NCBI GenBank assembly: GCA_016777005.1
Contig: JADHSF010000005.1
Coordinates: 1-58,726 of the forward strand
From: SAR86 cluster bacterium
Lineage (GTDB): Bacteria > Pseudomonadota > Gammaproteobacteria > Magnimaribacterales > Magnimaribacteraceae
Direction of reading: 5' to 3'
Length of the DNA stretch: 58,726 bases
Shown: piece after piece, positions 9,779 through 19,969 of the stretch
How positions within the stretch are numbered: the first letter of the stretch is position 1
How the letters are laid out: every line of letters starts with the position of its first letter
The notes under the pieces: generated by a model
What the model saw: only the letters and a program-made list of their open reading frames with translations
Database searches by the model: none
Told to the model about the DNA's origin: nothing
Made by a program: the position numbers and the translations under genes

Positions 9779-11008
9779 ATGAAATATGATGTTGTTGTCC
9801 TTGGTGCAGGGGCTGCAGGCCTCATGGCAGCAATAACTGCTGCTTCAAGAAAAAAAAGTGTATTGGTCATAGAAAGATCAAACAAAGTGGGAAAAAAAAT
9901 TCTTATGTCTGGTGGGGGTCGCTGTAATTTTACGAACACAGATTTAGAATTTGATAATTTTCTTTCTAATAATGAACACTTTTGTAAATCTGCACTTTCA
10001 AGGTATACAGCCTGGGATTTTATTGAATTGGTCAAAAAACATGAGATTGAGTTTGAAGAACGTAAGCACAATCAGCTATTTTGCGTCCATTCTGCTAAGG
10101 ATATCGTCAATATGTTGCTCAAAGAATGTGAGATTAATAAGGTAAAGATTATTAAGAACTCTGAGATAAGTTCTGTAATTAATTTAGATAACGAAGATAA
10201 ACTTAGTCATGAGAAATATAGAGTTGAAGGTTATGAAAAAAATATTAAAGGAGAAGAGGCCCTAAAGATTGATTGTAAGTCTTTAATTGTTGCTACTGGG
10301 GCTCTTTCTGTCCCAACCCTAGGAGGAAGTGACTTCGGATATAAGCTTGCTGAGCAATATCATATGCCCTTGAATGCACTTAGTGCTGGCTTAGTGCCCT
10401 TCATGTTTAGCGACTCCCTGAAACCATTTTGTGAAAAACTTTCGGGAATTTCTCTAGATGCAGAAGTCAGATGTGGTGATCAATCTTTTAGAGAAAATAT
10501 TTTATTTACTCATAGAGGATTAAGCGGACCCGCAATACTGCAAATATCTAATTATTGGAAACCCGGACAAGAGATAACCATAAATCTTTTGCCTGAAAGA
10601 AATATAGCTGAAGATCTGCTTGCAGAAAAGAGACTCAATAATAAATCTTTAATAAGGAACTATTTATCATCCTGTATGAGTAAGTCCCTAGTGTTACAGC
10701 TACAAGACCTTTTGTGGAGAGAGATTGCAGAAAATTCTTTGAATGATATCTCTGATAAAAAATTAATAAAAATAGGCTTTGCCTTGAATCAATGGAAAGT
10801 GAAACCTTCATCTACTGAAGGTTATAGGACAGCCGAAGTTACATTAGGTGGAGTAGATACCAATTATATTAATTCACAGACTATGGAAGTAAACAATCAT
10901 CAAGGACTTTATTTTATAGGAGAGGTGCTTGATGTCACCGGTCACTTGGGCGGTTTTAATTTCCAATGGGCTTGGTCTTCAGGTTATTGCGCAGGTCTAG
11001 TTGCTTAG
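9779..11008 (+). CDS. FAD-dependent oxidoreductase of the HI0933/YhiN family
   Basis: The protein begins with a dinucleotide-binding fold, VVVLGAGAAGLMAA (GxGxxG), followed by KVGKKILMSGGGRCNFTNT, the signature of the HI0933-like flavoproteins. The carboxy end has the second FAD contact, YFIGEVLDVTGHLGGFNFQWAWSSG. The length of 409 residues is normal for this group. Members are widespread; their physiological substrate is not established, so I give no gene symbol. It is convergent with the HAD gene, with one base between them. Confidence 0.92.
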   Translation: MKYDVVVLGAGAAGLMAAITAASRKKSVLVIERSNKVGKKILMSGGGRCNFTNTDLEFDNFLSNNEHFCKSALSRYTAWDFIELVKKHEIEFEERKHNQLFCVHSAKDIVNMLLKECEINKVKIIKNSEISSVINLDNEDKLSHEKYRVEGYEKNIKGEEALKIDCKSLIVATGALSVPTLGGSDFGYKLAEQYHMPLNALSAGLVPFMFSDSLKPFCEKLSGISLDAEVRCGDQSFRENILFTHRGLSGPAILQISNYWKPGQEITINLLPERNIAEDLLAEKRLNNKSLIRNYLSSCMSKSLVLQLQDLLWREIAENSLNDISDKKLIKIGFALNQWKVKPSSTEGYRTAEVTLGGVDTNYINSQTMEVNNHQGLYFIGEVLDVTGHLGGFNFQWAWSSGYCAGLVA

Positions 11009-11009
11009 C

Positions 11010-11648
11010 TTAAGACAGTTGAAAGTCTAAAAGCGATTGAAGTTCATCTAAGGCTACATCGGGATCAATTACTTTAATGGTCCTCATGCCTAGTTCTTTG
11101 GCGGGCTTTAGATTGATTCCTAGATCATCTAAAAATATAGCCTCGTCAGGTCTTATACTTGCTTTTTCACAAGCTAATAAATAGAAATTGGGATCAGGCT
11201 TTCTTACACTTACTTTGCTTGATTCAATCACAAAATCAAATAACTGCATTACTTCATCATGCTTACCTGATGCAGAAACATTTCCTTCAAACTGCTTGTC
11301 CATAGCTTGAATATTATTTGTCAAACAAGCCAGTACTAATCTATTTTTTATAGACTTTAATGCATTTATCATTTGAGGCCTTACTTCTCCTTTTAAAAGA
11401 GCTATCACTTCCTTGCCTGGGGTGGCATGACCTAATTTTTTACTTTCTTCCATGAACAAATCGTTAAATTCATCAAGATCAACTTCACTACGCTCTAATT
11501 TTGCCCAAGCATTAGAGTCTGGATTCGTAGAGTTAACTAATCTTAGAAAATCTTTAGGTAAATTATTTTGTTCTTCAAATCTATTAAAAGACTCAAAAGG
11601 ACTAGTGGTTATTACTCCTCCGAAATCCCAAAATACTGCTTTTATCAT
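11010..11648 (-). CDS. HAD-superfamily hydrolase, subfamily IA
   Basis: This 212-residue protein carries the HAD motifs: VFWDFGGVI at the start with the nucleophilic aspartate, LACLTNN as motif II, a lysine in VRKPDPNFY as motif III, and AIFLDDLGINLKPAKELGM as motif IV. The overall layout is that of the epoxide-hydrolase-amino-domain or ACAD10-like group of HAD phosphatases. The substrate is unknown. The gene stands alone, divergent from aroC across a 119-base gap that holds a perfect inverted repeat. Confidence 0.85.
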   Translation of the reverse strand: MIKAVFWDFGGVITTSPFESFNRFEEQNNLPKDFLRLVNSTNPDSNAWAKLERSEVDLDEFNDLFMEESKKLGHATPGKEVIALLKGEVRPQMINALKSIKNRLVLACLTNNIQAMDKQFEGNVSASGKHDEVMQLFDFVIESSKVSVRKPDPNFYLLACEKASIRPDEAIFLDDLGINLKPAKELGMRTIKVIDPDVALDELQSLLDFQLS

Positions 11649-11678
11649 ATGTTTCTCTTATTGAATATTTAAAGTATA

Positions 11679-11703
11679 TTGATATTTTCCATATAAATAT
11701 CAA
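11679..11703. repeat. Perfect 9-bp inverted repeat between the HAD gene and aroC
   Basis: TTGATATTT and AAATATCAA flank the 7-base spacer TCCATAT. The repeat lies between two divergent genes, about 30 bases upstream of the HAD start and upstream of the aroC -10. It could be an operator or a hairpin; I do not recognise the regulator. Confidence 0.5.
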
Positions 11704-11731
11704 ATTTAATGCTCAAGATCATTAAAAATTC

Positions 11732-11737
11732 TATAAT
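11732..11737 (+). promoter_or_regulatory. -10 box for aroC
   Basis: A perfect TATAAT lies 30 bases upstream of the aroC ATG. The -35 region is poor, so the promoter is tentative. Confidence 0.4.
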
Positions 11738-11767
11738 CGCACCCCCTATAAAGTAATAAGTAAGAAA

Positions 11768-12856
11768 ATGTCTGGAAACTCGTTTGGAAATTCTTTTATC
11801 GTGACCACATTCGGTGAGAGTCATGGAGTTGCTCTTGGATGTGTAATTGATGGCTGCCCTCCAGGATTAGGCCTTTGTGAAGAGGATATTCAAAAAGAAT
11901 TAGATAAAAGAAAACCTGGCTCTTCAAAATATACAACACAAAGAAAAGAAGATGACGAAGTAGAAATTTTATCAGGTGTATTCGAAGGAAAAACAACTGG
12001 AACTCCTATTGGCTTATTAATAAGAAATAAAGATCAGAAGTCAAAAGATTATGATGATTTAAAAGACGTATTTAGGCCTTCCCATGCTGATTATGTGTAT
12101 TCAAAGAAATACGGATTTAGAGATCATAGAGGGGGTGGTAGGTCTTCTGCTAGAGAAACAGCAATGAGAGTTGCTGCAGGAGCTGTTGCAAAAAAATATT
12201 TAACTGAGCGCTTAAATATTTCAGTCACTGGTTATTTATCTCAAATAGGAAGTATCAAGATAAACAATATTGATTTAGGTGAAATAAATAAAAACCCTTT
12301 CTTTTGTCCTGATAAAAATATTCTAAAAGATATTGAAAATCTGATAGATCAATTAAGAAAAGAAGGTGATTCTATAGGTGCAAAGATAGAAGTAGTTGTT
12401 TCGAATCTCCCTGTGGGTCTTGGAGAACCTGTTTTTGATAAGCTTGAAGCTGATTTAGCTAAAGGTTTGATGAGCATCAATGCCGTTAAAGGTTTTGAGA
12501 TCGGTAAGGGTTTCGATCTCGTTTCTGCAAGAGGTTCTGAATCCAGAGATGAAATGAGTCCTGATGGTTATTTATCTAATAATTCAGGAGGTATTTCAGG
12601 TGGTATTAGTACCGGACAAGATGTTAATGTATCTATAGTTTTAAAGCCTACCTCAAGTATTAATAAAGAAGGTCAAACTATTAACAGTTCAGGAGAGTCT
12701 CAACAGATTCAGGTTAAAGGTAGACACGATCCCTGTGTAGGGGTTAGAGCTACTCCCATTGCAGAGGCAATGACCGCATTGGTTATCATGGATCATTTTT
12801 TAAGGAATAGGGCCCAAAACGCTGATGTTGTAACTGAAATTCCAGATCTTTCTTAA
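11768..12856 (+). CDS. aroC: Chorismate synthase
   Basis: AroC converts 5-enolpyruvylshikimate-3-phosphate to chorismate with reduced FMN, the last step of the shikimate pathway. The protein opens with [18 protein letters not shown], containing the first signature and active-site histidine. It has the second signature around [20 protein letters not shown] and the carboxy-terminal [18 protein letters not shown]. At 362 residues it is of normal length. It heads a forward run into leuC, 10 bases downstream, and supplies chorismate that the trp genes further along can use. Confidence 0.98.
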   Translation: MSGNSFGNSFIVTTFGESHGVALGCVIDGCPPGLGLCEEDIQKELDKRKPGSSKYTTQRKEDDEVEILSGVFEGKTTGTPIGLLIRNKDQKSKDYDDLKDVFRPSHADYVYSKKYGFRDHRGGGRSSARETAMRVAAGAVAKKYLTERLNISVTGYLSQIGSIKINNIDLGEINKNPFFCPDKNILKDIENLIDQLRKEGDSIGAKIEVVVSNLPVGLGEPVFDKLEADLAKGLMSINAVKGFEIGKGFDLVSARGSESRDEMSPDGYLSNNSGGISGGISTGQDVNVSIVLKPTSSINKEGQTINSSGESQQIQVKGRHDPCVGVRATPIAEAMTALVIMDHFLRNRAQNADVVTEIPDLS

Positions 12857-12866
12857 GACCCTTATT

Positions 12867-14261
12867 ATGTCTTACACTTTATACGATAAATTGTGGAATC
12901 TGCATGAGGTAACTCAAAGAGCCGATAATACCTATTTACTCTACATAGATAGACATCTAATTCATGAAGTTACTTCTCCGCAGGCGTTTGAAGGGCTTAA
13001 GTTAGCAGGCAGAAGTCCTTGGAGAATATCAGCAAATATAGCAACACCAGATCATAATGTCCCTACAACTGACAGATCTAAAGGATTGGAAGGTATTTAT
13101 GATGAAGTTGCTAAATTACAAGTTGTAACTCTAGATGATAACTGTAAAGAGCATGATATTTTGCAATTCGATATTCATGATAGAAGGCAGGGTATTGTGC
13201 ATGTGGTTGGTCCTGAACAAGGATTAACTTTACCCGGTATGACTATCGTTTGCGGAGATTCTCATACTTCTACTCATGGAGCATTGGCTACACTGTCTAT
13301 GGGTATCGGAACATCAGAAGTAGAGCATGTTTTAGCTACTCAATGCTTGAAGACTTCAAAATTAAAAAATATGAGAGTAACTATTTCTGGTGAGTTACAA
13401 GATGGTGTAACTCCTAAAGATGTCACTCTTGCTGTGATAGGGCAAATTGGTACTGCTGGTGGTACTGGATATGCAATTGAATATAGTGGATCTGTAATAG
13501 AAAATATGTCAATCGAAGGACGCATGACCGTTTGCAATATGGCTATCGAAGCCGGAGCTAGAGCTGGTTTGGTTGCGTATGATAAAACTACAGAAGATTA
13601 CATAAGAAATAGGCCTTTTGCCCCTAAAGGTGAGAAATGGCTAGAAGCAATTAACCAATGGAAGGATTTAATTAGCGACAAGGGATCCTATTTTGATAAA
13701 GAGATAATTATTGATGGATCTTCTATTGCTCCTCAAGTGACTTGGGGTACCTCTCCGGAGATGGTCATTGATATAGATGGTTCAATTCCAGAACCTACAA
13801 GTGATTCTATGAAGCACGCACTTGATTACATGAATCTTGAATCTGGGAAAAGGATAAAAGATATCAGACTAGATCAGATATTTATTGGTTCTTGCACTAA
13901 TTCTAGAATAGAGGATTTAAGAGAGGCTGCAAAAATATTAGAAGGAAAGAAGATATCCAGCACAATTAAAAGAGCAATTGTTGTGCCTGGATCAGGTTTA
14001 GTCTCAAAGCAGGCTATTGAAGAAGGCCTTGATGAAATCTTTATTCAATCTGGCTTTGAGTGGAGAGCTCCGGGATGTTCCATGTGTCTCGCCATGAACC
14101 CTGATCAATTGGGTGATGGGGAGCATTGCGCATCTACTTCAAATAGAAATTTTGAAGGAAGACAGGGGTATGGAGGCAGAACACATCTCGTATCACCGGC
14201 TACAGCTGCCGCTTCAGCAATACAAGGCAGTTTTGTGGATGTTAGAGATTTTATTTCATGA
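12867..14261 (+). CDS. leuC: 3-Isopropylmalate dehydratase large subunit
   Basis: LeuC binds the [4Fe-4S] cluster that isomerises 2-isopropylmalate to 3-isopropylmalate in leucine synthesis. The amino end [12 protein letters not shown] and the [12 protein letters not shown] segment are typical. The cluster cysteines are in [12 protein letters not shown] and in [14 protein letters not shown]. The length of 464 residues matches the family. The stop overlaps the leuD start by four bases (ATGA), as expected for a translationally coupled heterodimer. Confidence 0.98.
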   Translation: MSYTLYDKLWNLHEVTQRADNTYLLYIDRHLIHEVTSPQAFEGLKLAGRSPWRISANIATPDHNVPTTDRSKGLEGIYDEVAKLQVVTLDDNCKEHDILQFDIHDRRQGIVHVVGPEQGLTLPGMTIVCGDSHTSTHGALATLSMGIGTSEVEHVLATQCLKTSKLKNMRVTISGELQDGVTPKDVTLAVIGQIGTAGGTGYAIEYSGSVIENMSIEGRMTVCNMAIEAGARAGLVAYDKTTEDYIRNRPFAPKGEKWLEAINQWKDLISDKGSYFDKEIIIDGSSIAPQVTWGTSPEMVIDIDGSIPEPTSDSMKHALDYMNLESGKRIKDIRLDQIFIGSCTNSRIEDLREAAKILEGKKISSTIKRAIVVPGSGLVSKQAIEEGLDEIFIQSGFEWRAPGCSMCLAMNPDQLGDGEHCASTSNRNFEGRQGYGGRTHLVSPATAAASAIQGSFVDVRDFIS

Positions 14262-14911
14262 AAAATACCAGCACATTTCATGCAGGTCAGGCCGTCCCTC
14301 TCGAAAGAGATAACATTGATACTGATCAGATAATTCCTAAGCAGTTTTTAAAATCAATTAAAAAGAGCGGCTTTGGACAAAATCTATTCGACGCGTGGAG
14401 ATATGAAGATGAAGGCTTTCCTGGTCAAGATGTTAGCCTTAGAAAGGTTAATAAAGAATTTATCCTCAATCAAGATAAGTTTCTAGATTCTGATATTTTA
14501 ATAAGTAAAAAAAACTTCGGATGTGGGTCAAGTAGGGAGCATGCCGTTTGGTCTTTATTAGACTATGGTTTTAAAGTTGTAATTGCTGAAAGCTTTGCGG
14601 ATATTTTCTATAATAATTGTTTCAATAACGGACTTCTTCCTATCGTCCTTGATTCAAAAGAAATAGATCAATTACTTGATCTTGCTGACCAGAGACAACA
14701 AATTGAGATTGATTTAGAAAACCAGATTATCTTTTCAGTAGACAGTGAAATTGCTCATTTTGATATAGACCCCTTTAGAAAAAAATGCATTCTTGAGGGA
14801 TTGGATGAGATTGGACTAAGCCTCACTCATTCTGAACAAATAAAAGAATTTGAAAAAAATAGAATTTTAGATTCTCCTTGGATTTTTATAGATGAGAAAG
14901 AAAATGGATAA
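14258..14911 (+). CDS. leuD: 3-Isopropylmalate dehydratase small subunit
   Basis: LeuD is the swivel-domain partner of LeuC. The protein shows the early [20 protein letters not shown] segment and the signature [22 protein letters not shown], followed by [19 protein letters not shown]. The length of 217 residues is normal. The ATG overlaps the leuC stop, and the 3' end overlaps the leuB start region, so leuCDB form one coupled unit. Confidence 0.98.
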   Translation: MKNTSTFHAGQAVPLERDNIDTDQIIPKQFLKSIKKSGFGQNLFDAWRYEDEGFPGQDVSLRKVNKEFILNQDKFLDSDILISKKNFGCGSSREHAVWSLLDYGFKVVIAESFADIFYNNCFNNGLLPIVLDSKEIDQLLDLADQRQQIEIDLENQIIFSVDSEIAHFDIDPFRKKCILEGLDEIGLSLTHSEQIKEFEKNRILDSPWIFIDEKENG

Positions 14912-15977
14912 ACAAAAGCAAGTTCTTATATTGCCAGGAGACGGTATTGGACCTGAGGTTTGTGATGAAGCAAAAAAAGTTTTAATACATGTAAATCAAT
15001 CTCATGATTTAAATATATCTATTGAAGAGTCTCTAGTTGGTGGAAAGGCCTTTGAGGAAACAGGAAAACCTCTTCCAGATGATACTTTAAATGCTGCTAA
15101 AAAATCAGATGCTGTCTTACTAGGTGCAGTTGGAGGACCAACCTGGGATGACTTGGACTACCATCTCAGACCAGAAAGAGCTTTGCTTGGTTTGAGGGCT
15201 GAATTGGATTTATTTGCCAATCTAAGACCAGCAATTTTATCTAAGCATCTTGCAGATTCTTCTTCTCTCAAGCCTGAAAAAGTCTTAAATCTTGATTTAT
15301 TAATCATACGAGAGTTAACCGGAGGTATCTATTTTGGTGAACCAAGAGGAAGATCGGACAATGAAGAGTCTGCATTCAATACCATGATCTACAGTAAGAA
15401 TGAAATTGAAAGAATAGGTAGAGTCGCATTTGAAGCAGCTCAAAAAAGAAATAAGACGCTTTGTTCAGTTGATAAGGCAAATGTACTGGAAGTGAGTGTG
15501 TTGTGGAGAGAAGTCATGACTGAGCTTTCAAAGGATTATCCTGACGTAGAATTCTCTCATATGCTTGTAGATAATGCAGCGATGCAACTTGTAAGGGATC
15601 CAAAGCAATTTGATGTCATGGTTACTGGTAATTTATTTGGTGATATTCTTTCTGACATAGCAGCTATGCTAACTGGCTCGATAGGTATGTTACCTTCGGC
15701 CTCTTTAAATTCTGATAATACTGGCATGTATGAACCTGTCCATGGATCTGCACCAGATATTGCTGGCAAGGGATTAGCTAACCCCATAGCAGCAATATTG
15801 TCTGTTGCTATGATGCTTAAATATAGTTTTGACGCGAAAGAAGCATCTCTAGCAATTGAGAACTCCATAGAAGAAGTTCTATCGGAAGGTTTCAGAACAC
15901 ATGATTTAGAAGGACCTCAAGATAGTAAACTTTCTACATCTCAAATGGGTAACAAAATTATTGAAAAACTAAATTAA
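14904..15977 (+). CDS. leuB: 3-Isopropylmalate dehydrogenase
   Basis: LeuB oxidises and decarboxylates 3-isopropylmalate with NAD. It begins [13 protein letters not shown], has the substrate and cofactor segments [12 protein letters not shown] and [16 protein letters not shown], and the metal-binding aspartates in [10 protein letters not shown]. An in-frame ATG at 14892 also exists, but the ATG at 14904 has a GAGAAAG Shine-Dalgarno inside the end of leuD and gives a start, [14 protein letters not shown], that matches the family better. The protein is then 357 residues. asd starts one base after its stop. Confidence 0.97.
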   Translation: MDKQKQVLILPGDGIGPEVCDEAKKVLIHVNQSHDLNISIEESLVGGKAFEETGKPLPDDTLNAAKKSDAVLLGAVGGPTWDDLDYHLRPERALLGLRAELDLFANLRPAILSKHLADSSSLKPEKVLNLDLLIIRELTGGIYFGEPRGRSDNEESAFNTMIYSKNEIERIGRVAFEAAQKRNKTLCSVDKANVLEVSVLWREVMTELSKDYPDVEFSHMLVDNAAMQLVRDPKQFDVMVTGNLFGDILSDIAAMLTGSIGMLPSASLNSDNTGMYEPVHGSAPDIAGKGLANPIAAILSVAMMLKYSFDAKEASLAIENSIEEVLSEGFRTHDLEGPQDSKLSTSQMGNKIIEKLN

Positions 15978-15978
15978 T

Positions 15979-16992
15979 ATGAAAACAAAAGCGAGAAAAA
16001 TAGCTATAGCAGGAGCTACAGGCATGGTTGGACAAGCCTTTTTAAGATTACTTGAAGAGAATTTTTTCCAAGACGCTGAAATCATTCTACTTGCCAGTAA
16101 AAAATCTAAGGGAAAAAAAGTAAAATTTAGAACAAAAGAATACATAATCGAAGATCTTTCTGAATATGATTTTACTGGAACAGACTTGGCACTATTTTCT
16201 GCCGGAGCATCTGTTTCTGCAGAATTTGCACCTAAAGCTGTATCTCAAGGATGTGTAGTTGTGGATAATTCTTCTTGCTTTAGGTACGAAGAAGATATTC
16301 CTCTGATAGTTCCGGAAGTAAACGGAAAGCTAGTTTTGGATTATCAACTACCTGGAATCATTGCCAATCCCAACTGCTCAACAATCCAGATGTTGGTTGC
16401 ATTGAAACCAATTCATGACGCATTCAATATTAAGAGAATTGATGTAACAACTCTGCAGGCAGTTTCAGGAACAGGAAAAGAAGCTACAGAAGAATTGTTA
16501 TCTCAGTTAGATTCATATCATGGAAACACTGAACAAAAATCCGATATTTATGCCAAGCAAATCGCTAATAATGTCTTGCCACATTGTGATATTTTTGAAG
16601 ACAATAGATATACCAAAGAAGAGAATAAATTAGTAAAAGAAACTCACAAGATCCTTGATTCAAAGATTCAAGTTACAGCGACTTGTGTAAGAGTTCCTGT
16701 GTTGAATGGTCATTCAGAGTCGATTCACATTAAAACTGAGAAATCATTGACCGAAGAGGCAGTACTTGATGTACTGAAGTCAGCACCCGGACTCTCTATC
16801 AATTATGCTAATGATGAAGGTGACTATCCTACGGCTGCTACAGATGCTGATGGAGATTATCTTGTTCATGTTGGGAGGATAAGAAGAGACTTATGGAGCG
16901 ATAAAAGAATAAATATGTGGGTAGTTGCGGATAATCTTCTTAAAGGCGCTGCTTTGAATAGCATACAAATAGCAGAAGAGATCTTTGAATAA
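15979..16992 (+). CDS. asd: Aspartate-semialdehyde dehydrogenase
   Basis: Asd reduces aspartyl phosphate to aspartate semialdehyde with NADPH, feeding lysine, threonine, methionine and cell-wall diaminopimelate. The NADP fold is seen in IAIAGATGMVGQAFLRLL, the catalytic Cys133 in IANPNCSTIQM, and the substrate region in TLQAVSGTGKEA. The 337-residue form belongs with the shorter USG-1-like branch rather than the longer enteric Asd. The upstream kinase, LysC, is encoded at 48581. The FimV-like gene starts three bases later. Confidence 0.96.
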   Translation: MKTKARKIAIAGATGMVGQAFLRLLEENFFQDAEIILLASKKSKGKKVKFRTKEYIIEDLSEYDFTGTDLALFSAGASVSAEFAPKAVSQGCVVVDNSSCFRYEEDIPLIVPEVNGKLVLDYQLPGIIANPNCSTIQMLVALKPIHDAFNIKRIDVTTLQAVSGTGKEATEELLSQLDSYHGNTEQKSDIYAKQIANNVLPHCDIFEDNRYTKEENKLVKETHKILDSKIQVTATCVRVPVLNGHSESIHIKTEKSLTEEAVLDVLKSAPGLSINYANDEGDYPTAATDADGDYLVHVGRIRRDLWSDKRINMWVVADNLLKGAALNSIQIAEEIFE

Positions 16993-16995
16993 TTA

Positions 16996-17331
16996 ATGGA
17001 TAATTTATTATTAAATTTAGAAACTGAATTTTTTTTTCTTACTGGAGTTTATTTAGAAGGTGTAAGCGGACTGGTTTTTGGTATTTTAATTTTTAGTCTG
17101 TTATTAAGTGCCATAAGATACGAGAAGAAACAGGAACTTCCGGCTATTACCTCAGACATTTCAAATGAGATAGGAGATGAGCGTATTGCTAAGATCAACC
17201 TCTCTAGGAGTTTAATTGAAATGGGTCAGGAAAAAGAGGCTAAGAGGCTTTTAGCTCAACTTTTGCAAGATAATCCAACACAGGAAGAAAAAAGGCTAGT
17301 TAGCAACTTATTTGAAAAGATTAATAGTTAG
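16996..17331 (+). CDS. Minimal FimV-like protein (membrane helix plus FimV carboxy-terminal domain)
   Basis: This 111-residue protein has one membrane helix (about residues 18-40, SGLVFGILIFSLLLSAI), a short linker and a helical domain at about 64-109 (KINLSRSLIEMGQEKEAKRLLAQ...). The last part resembles the carboxy-terminal domain of FimV, the polar assembly protein of Pseudomonas and relatives. The position between asd and truA is also the usual fimV locus. Pseudomonas FimV is roughly 900 residues, with a LysM domain and a long acidic region; both are absent here. The truA ATG follows the stop directly. The role is inferred; it may only mark a polar or cell-wall partner. Confidence 0.7.
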   Translation: MDNLLLNLETEFFFLTGVYLEGVSGLVFGILIFSLLLSAIRYEKKQELPAITSDISNEIGDERIAKINLSRSLIEMGQEKEAKRLLAQLLQDNPTQEEKRLVSNLFEKINS

Positions 17332-18120
17332 ATGACCGACACCAGGATTGCTTTAGGCGTTGAGTATGATGGTACTAATTACTATGGCTTTCAAAAACAA
17401 AAAAGTACAAATGAGACTGTCCAAGGACATCTAGACGCATCAATAAGTAAAGTTGCAGATCATGAGGTGAAGACATTTTGCAGCGGAAGAACTGATGCAG
17501 GTGTGCATGCCTTTATGCAGGTTATACATTTTGATTCTAATGCCAACCGATCAGAATCTGAATGGATAAGAGGAGTGAATTCTTATCTTCCGAAGAGCAT
17601 CAGAATCTTATGGTCTAAAAAAGTTGATAGTTCATTTCATGCGAGGTTCTCGGCAATAAATAGATCTTATTTATACAACATACTGAATAGTCAGACTCCC
17701 TCAGCCCTCTGGGCAGATAGGTCTTTGTACGTACCGCACAGACTGAGTATCAATAATATGAGGCTTGGAGCAAAATATTTATTAGGAGAACACGACTTTA
17801 GCTCTTTTAGAGGATCAAGCTGTCAGTCTAAAACCCCGATTAGGGATATGAAAGATATAAAGATTTATAAAAATAAAGATTTTATTTCGGTTGAACTTCG
17901 GGCCAATGCATTTCTTCTTCATATGGTAAGAATAATAATTGGGACCCTGTTGATGGCCGGAAAAAAAGAAATCACTCCAAAAGAGGTAGATAAAATACTT
18001 AGATTAAAAGACAGAACTTTTGCAGGCAAGACAGTAAAATCGTCAGGCCTTTTTTTTATTGGACCCCAGTATCCTCAAAAATATAAGATACCAAAATCTA
18101 AATCTCACCTAAATTGGTAA
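17332..18120 (+). CDS. truA: tRNA pseudouridine(38-40) synthase
   Basis: TruA makes pseudouridine at positions 38-40 of the tRNA anticodon arm. The catalytic aspartate is Asp55 in CSGRTDAGVHA. Other family segments are IALGVEYDGTNYYGFQKQ at the start, RSYLYNI, and FLLHMVRIIIGTLLMAGK near the end. The length of 262 residues is normal. The ATG follows the stop of the FimV-like gene without a gap. Confidence 0.97.
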   Translation: MTDTRIALGVEYDGTNYYGFQKQKSTNETVQGHLDASISKVADHEVKTFCSGRTDAGVHAFMQVIHFDSNANRSESEWIRGVNSYLPKSIRILWSKKVDSSFHARFSAINRSYLYNILNSQTPSALWADRSLYVPHRLSINNMRLGAKYLLGEHDFSSFRGSSCQSKTPIRDMKDIKIYKNKDFISVELRANAFLLHMVRIIIGTLLMAGKKEITPKEVDKILRLKDRTFAGKTVKSSGLFFIGPQYPQKYKIPKSKSHLNW

Positions 18121-18139
18121 ATTACTGTATTAAATATTC

Positions 18140-18145
18140 TATAAT
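18140..18145 (+). promoter_or_regulatory. -10 box immediately before trpF
   Basis: A perfect TATAAT ends 8 bases before the trpF ATG at 18154, so a transcript starting at the usual distance would begin at or next to the start codon. No Shine-Dalgarno is present. The -35 is weak. Confidence 0.42.
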
Positions 18146-18153
18146 TTTTATAT

Positions 18154-18777
18154 ATGAAAAGTTTTATCAAGATATGCGGAATCACAAACTTTGAAGATGC
18201 CGAGATTGCTGTTCAGTATGGCGTGAATGCTATTGGATTTAATTTATTCAATAAAAGTAAACGTTTAATCCCATTAGATAAAATCGTTAATATATGTAAT
18301 GACTTATCGGATGACATTGAGATTTTTTTACTTTTCGTTAATCAGGAAAGAGAATTTGTTGCTGATTGTTTGAAAAAATTACCTACAGCCATTCCTCAGT
18401 TTCATGGTGACGAGACAAAAGAATATTGTGAAAGTTTTGGAAGAGACTACGTTAAGGCTATTAGGGTTAACAAAGATACAGATTTAGAAAAGATAAATCA
18501 TGACTATAAAAGTGCTAAAATGTTGATATTCGATAGCTATGATGAAGTATCTTATGGAGGAACAGGTAAATCTTTTGATCTTTCTTTGTTAAACGGATTG
18601 ATAGAAATACCCTTTCTTGTGGCTGGTGGCATTGATGAAACTAACTTTCACAATGCTCTTCTCATTAAGAATTGCAGTGGTGTAGATATCTGTTCTGGTG
18701 TTGAAGATGGTCCAGGGATAAAAAACCATCTAAAAGTTAAAAATATTGTTGAAAAAGTAAGGAGTTTTCATGTCTGA
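18154..18777 (+). CDS. trpF: Phosphoribosylanthranilate isomerase
   Basis: TrpF isomerises phosphoribosylanthranilate in tryptophan synthesis. It is a TIM barrel starting [19 protein letters not shown], with the catalytic Cys8 in KICGIT. It has PQFHGDE in the middle and the phosphate-binding VAGGIDETN and [15 protein letters not shown] segments at the end. It is a stand-alone 207-residue enzyme, not fused to trpC. Its end overlaps the trpB start by 8 bases. The probable promoter sits right at its ATG, so trpFBA likely has its own transcript. Confidence 0.97.
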   Translation: MKSFIKICGITNFEDAEIAVQYGVNAIGFNLFNKSKRLIPLDKIVNICNDLSDDIEIFLLFVNQEREFVADCLKKLPTAIPQFHGDETKEYCESFGRDYVKAIRVNKDTDLEKINHDYKSAKMLIFDSYDEVSYGGTGKSFDLSLLNGLIEIPFLVAGGIDETNFHNALLIKNCSGVDICSGVEDGPGIKNHLKVKNIVEKVRSFHV

Positions 18778-19969
18778 AGAAATAATGCCAGATAAAAATG
18801 GGAGGTTTGGAGTTTACGGAGGAAGATACGTTGCTGAGACGCTTGTTCCAGCACTAGAAGAGTTGGCTGAACAGTACGAGTTTATAAAAAAAGATAAGAA
18901 CTTTTTGAAAGAATTCAGAGATGATCTTTCTCACTATGTCGGAAGACCTTCCCCATTATATTTTGCAAAACGTTGGACGAAGTTACTGGGCGGAGCAAAA
19001 ATTTTTCTAAAACGAGAGGACTTAAATCACACTGGAGCTCACAAGATTAATAATACTGTTGGTCAAATTCTTTTGGCTAAACATATGGGAAAGAAACGAA
19101 TTATCGCTGAAACAGGTGCTGGTCAGCATGGGGTAGCAACAGCAACTGTAGCGGCTAGACACGGATTGGAATGTTTAGTTTACATGGGTGAAGAAGACAT
19201 AAAAAGGCAATCGCTTAATGTATTTAGGATGAAACTTCTGGGAGCAGAAGTGGTTGGAGTTAGTTCAGGTACCAGAACACTTAAAGATGCTATGAATGAG
19301 GCTATGAGAGATTGGGTAACCAATGTAGACGATACTTATTACATTATAGGTAGTGTTGCAGGGCCACATCCTTATCCCCAAATAGTAAGAGATTTTAATG
19401 CTGTAGTTGGGGAAGAAGTGATCGAACAAAGCAAGATTCAGATAGGCAAAGATCCAGATGTATTAATAGCCTGCGTGGGCGGTGGTTCTAATGCAATGGG
19501 GCTATTTTATCCATTCATAGAAAATAAAAATGTTAGGTTGATCGGGGTTGAGGCTGGTGGCTTAGGGTTAAGCACCGGTAAGCACGCTGCTCCCTTGAAT
19601 GATGGCAAAGAAGGTATTTTGCATGGCATGAGAACTTATTTGATGCAGGATGATGCCGGTCAGATTATTGAGACTCATTCTGTTTCTGCTGGATTAGACT
19701 ACCCCGGAGTCGGCCCAGAACATGCTTGGTTGAAAGATATAGGTCGAGCTGAATACGTTGCAGCTGATGATCAGGAGGCTCTTGAGGCCTTCAAGGAGCT
19801 CACTAAAGTGGAAGGAATAATGCCTGCTCTTGAAACAGCTCACGGCATAGCTTATGTTAAGAAAATAGCTCCAACAATGTCCAAAGAACAAACAATAATT
19901 GTTAATGTTTCAGGAAGAGGTGATAAGGATATTAATACTGTTGCATCGATAGAGGGAATAGAACTTTGA
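18770..19969 (+). CDS. trpB: Tryptophan synthase beta chain
   Basis: TrpB joins indole to serine with pyridoxal phosphate. The PLP lysine is Lys92 in [31 protein letters not shown] at the start, the [13 protein letters not shown] loop and the phosphate cup [10 protein letters not shown] are all present. The 399-residue length is standard, and it reads as the common TrpB1 type. An AAGGAG lies 7 bases before the ATG, inside the end of trpF. The gene ends in a TTGA overlap with trpA. Confidence 0.98.
   Translation: MSEEIMPDKNGRFGVYGGRYVAETLVPALEELAEQYEFIKKDKNFLKEFRDDLSHYVGRPSPLYFAKRWTKLLGGAKIFLKREDLNHTGAHKINNTVGQILLAKHMGKKRIIAETGAGQHGVATATVAARHGLECLVYMGEEDIKRQSLNVFRMKLLGAEVVGVSSGTRTLKDAMNEAMRDWVTNVDDTYYIIGSVAGPHPYPQIVRDFNAVVGEEVIEQSKIQIGKDPDVLIACVGGGSNAMGLFYPFIENKNVRLIGVEAGGLGLSTGKHAAPLNDGKEGILHGMRTYLMQDDAGQIIETHSVSAGLDYPGVGPEHAWLKDIGRAEYVAADDQEALEAFKELTKVEGIMPALETAHGIAYVKKIAPTMSKEQTIIVNVSGRGDKDINTVASIEGIEL

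Noticed and set aside
11010-11648. Phosphoglycolate phosphatase (gph) as the HAD gene
   Set aside because: The cap region and overall layout do not fit Gph; only a general HAD call is supported.
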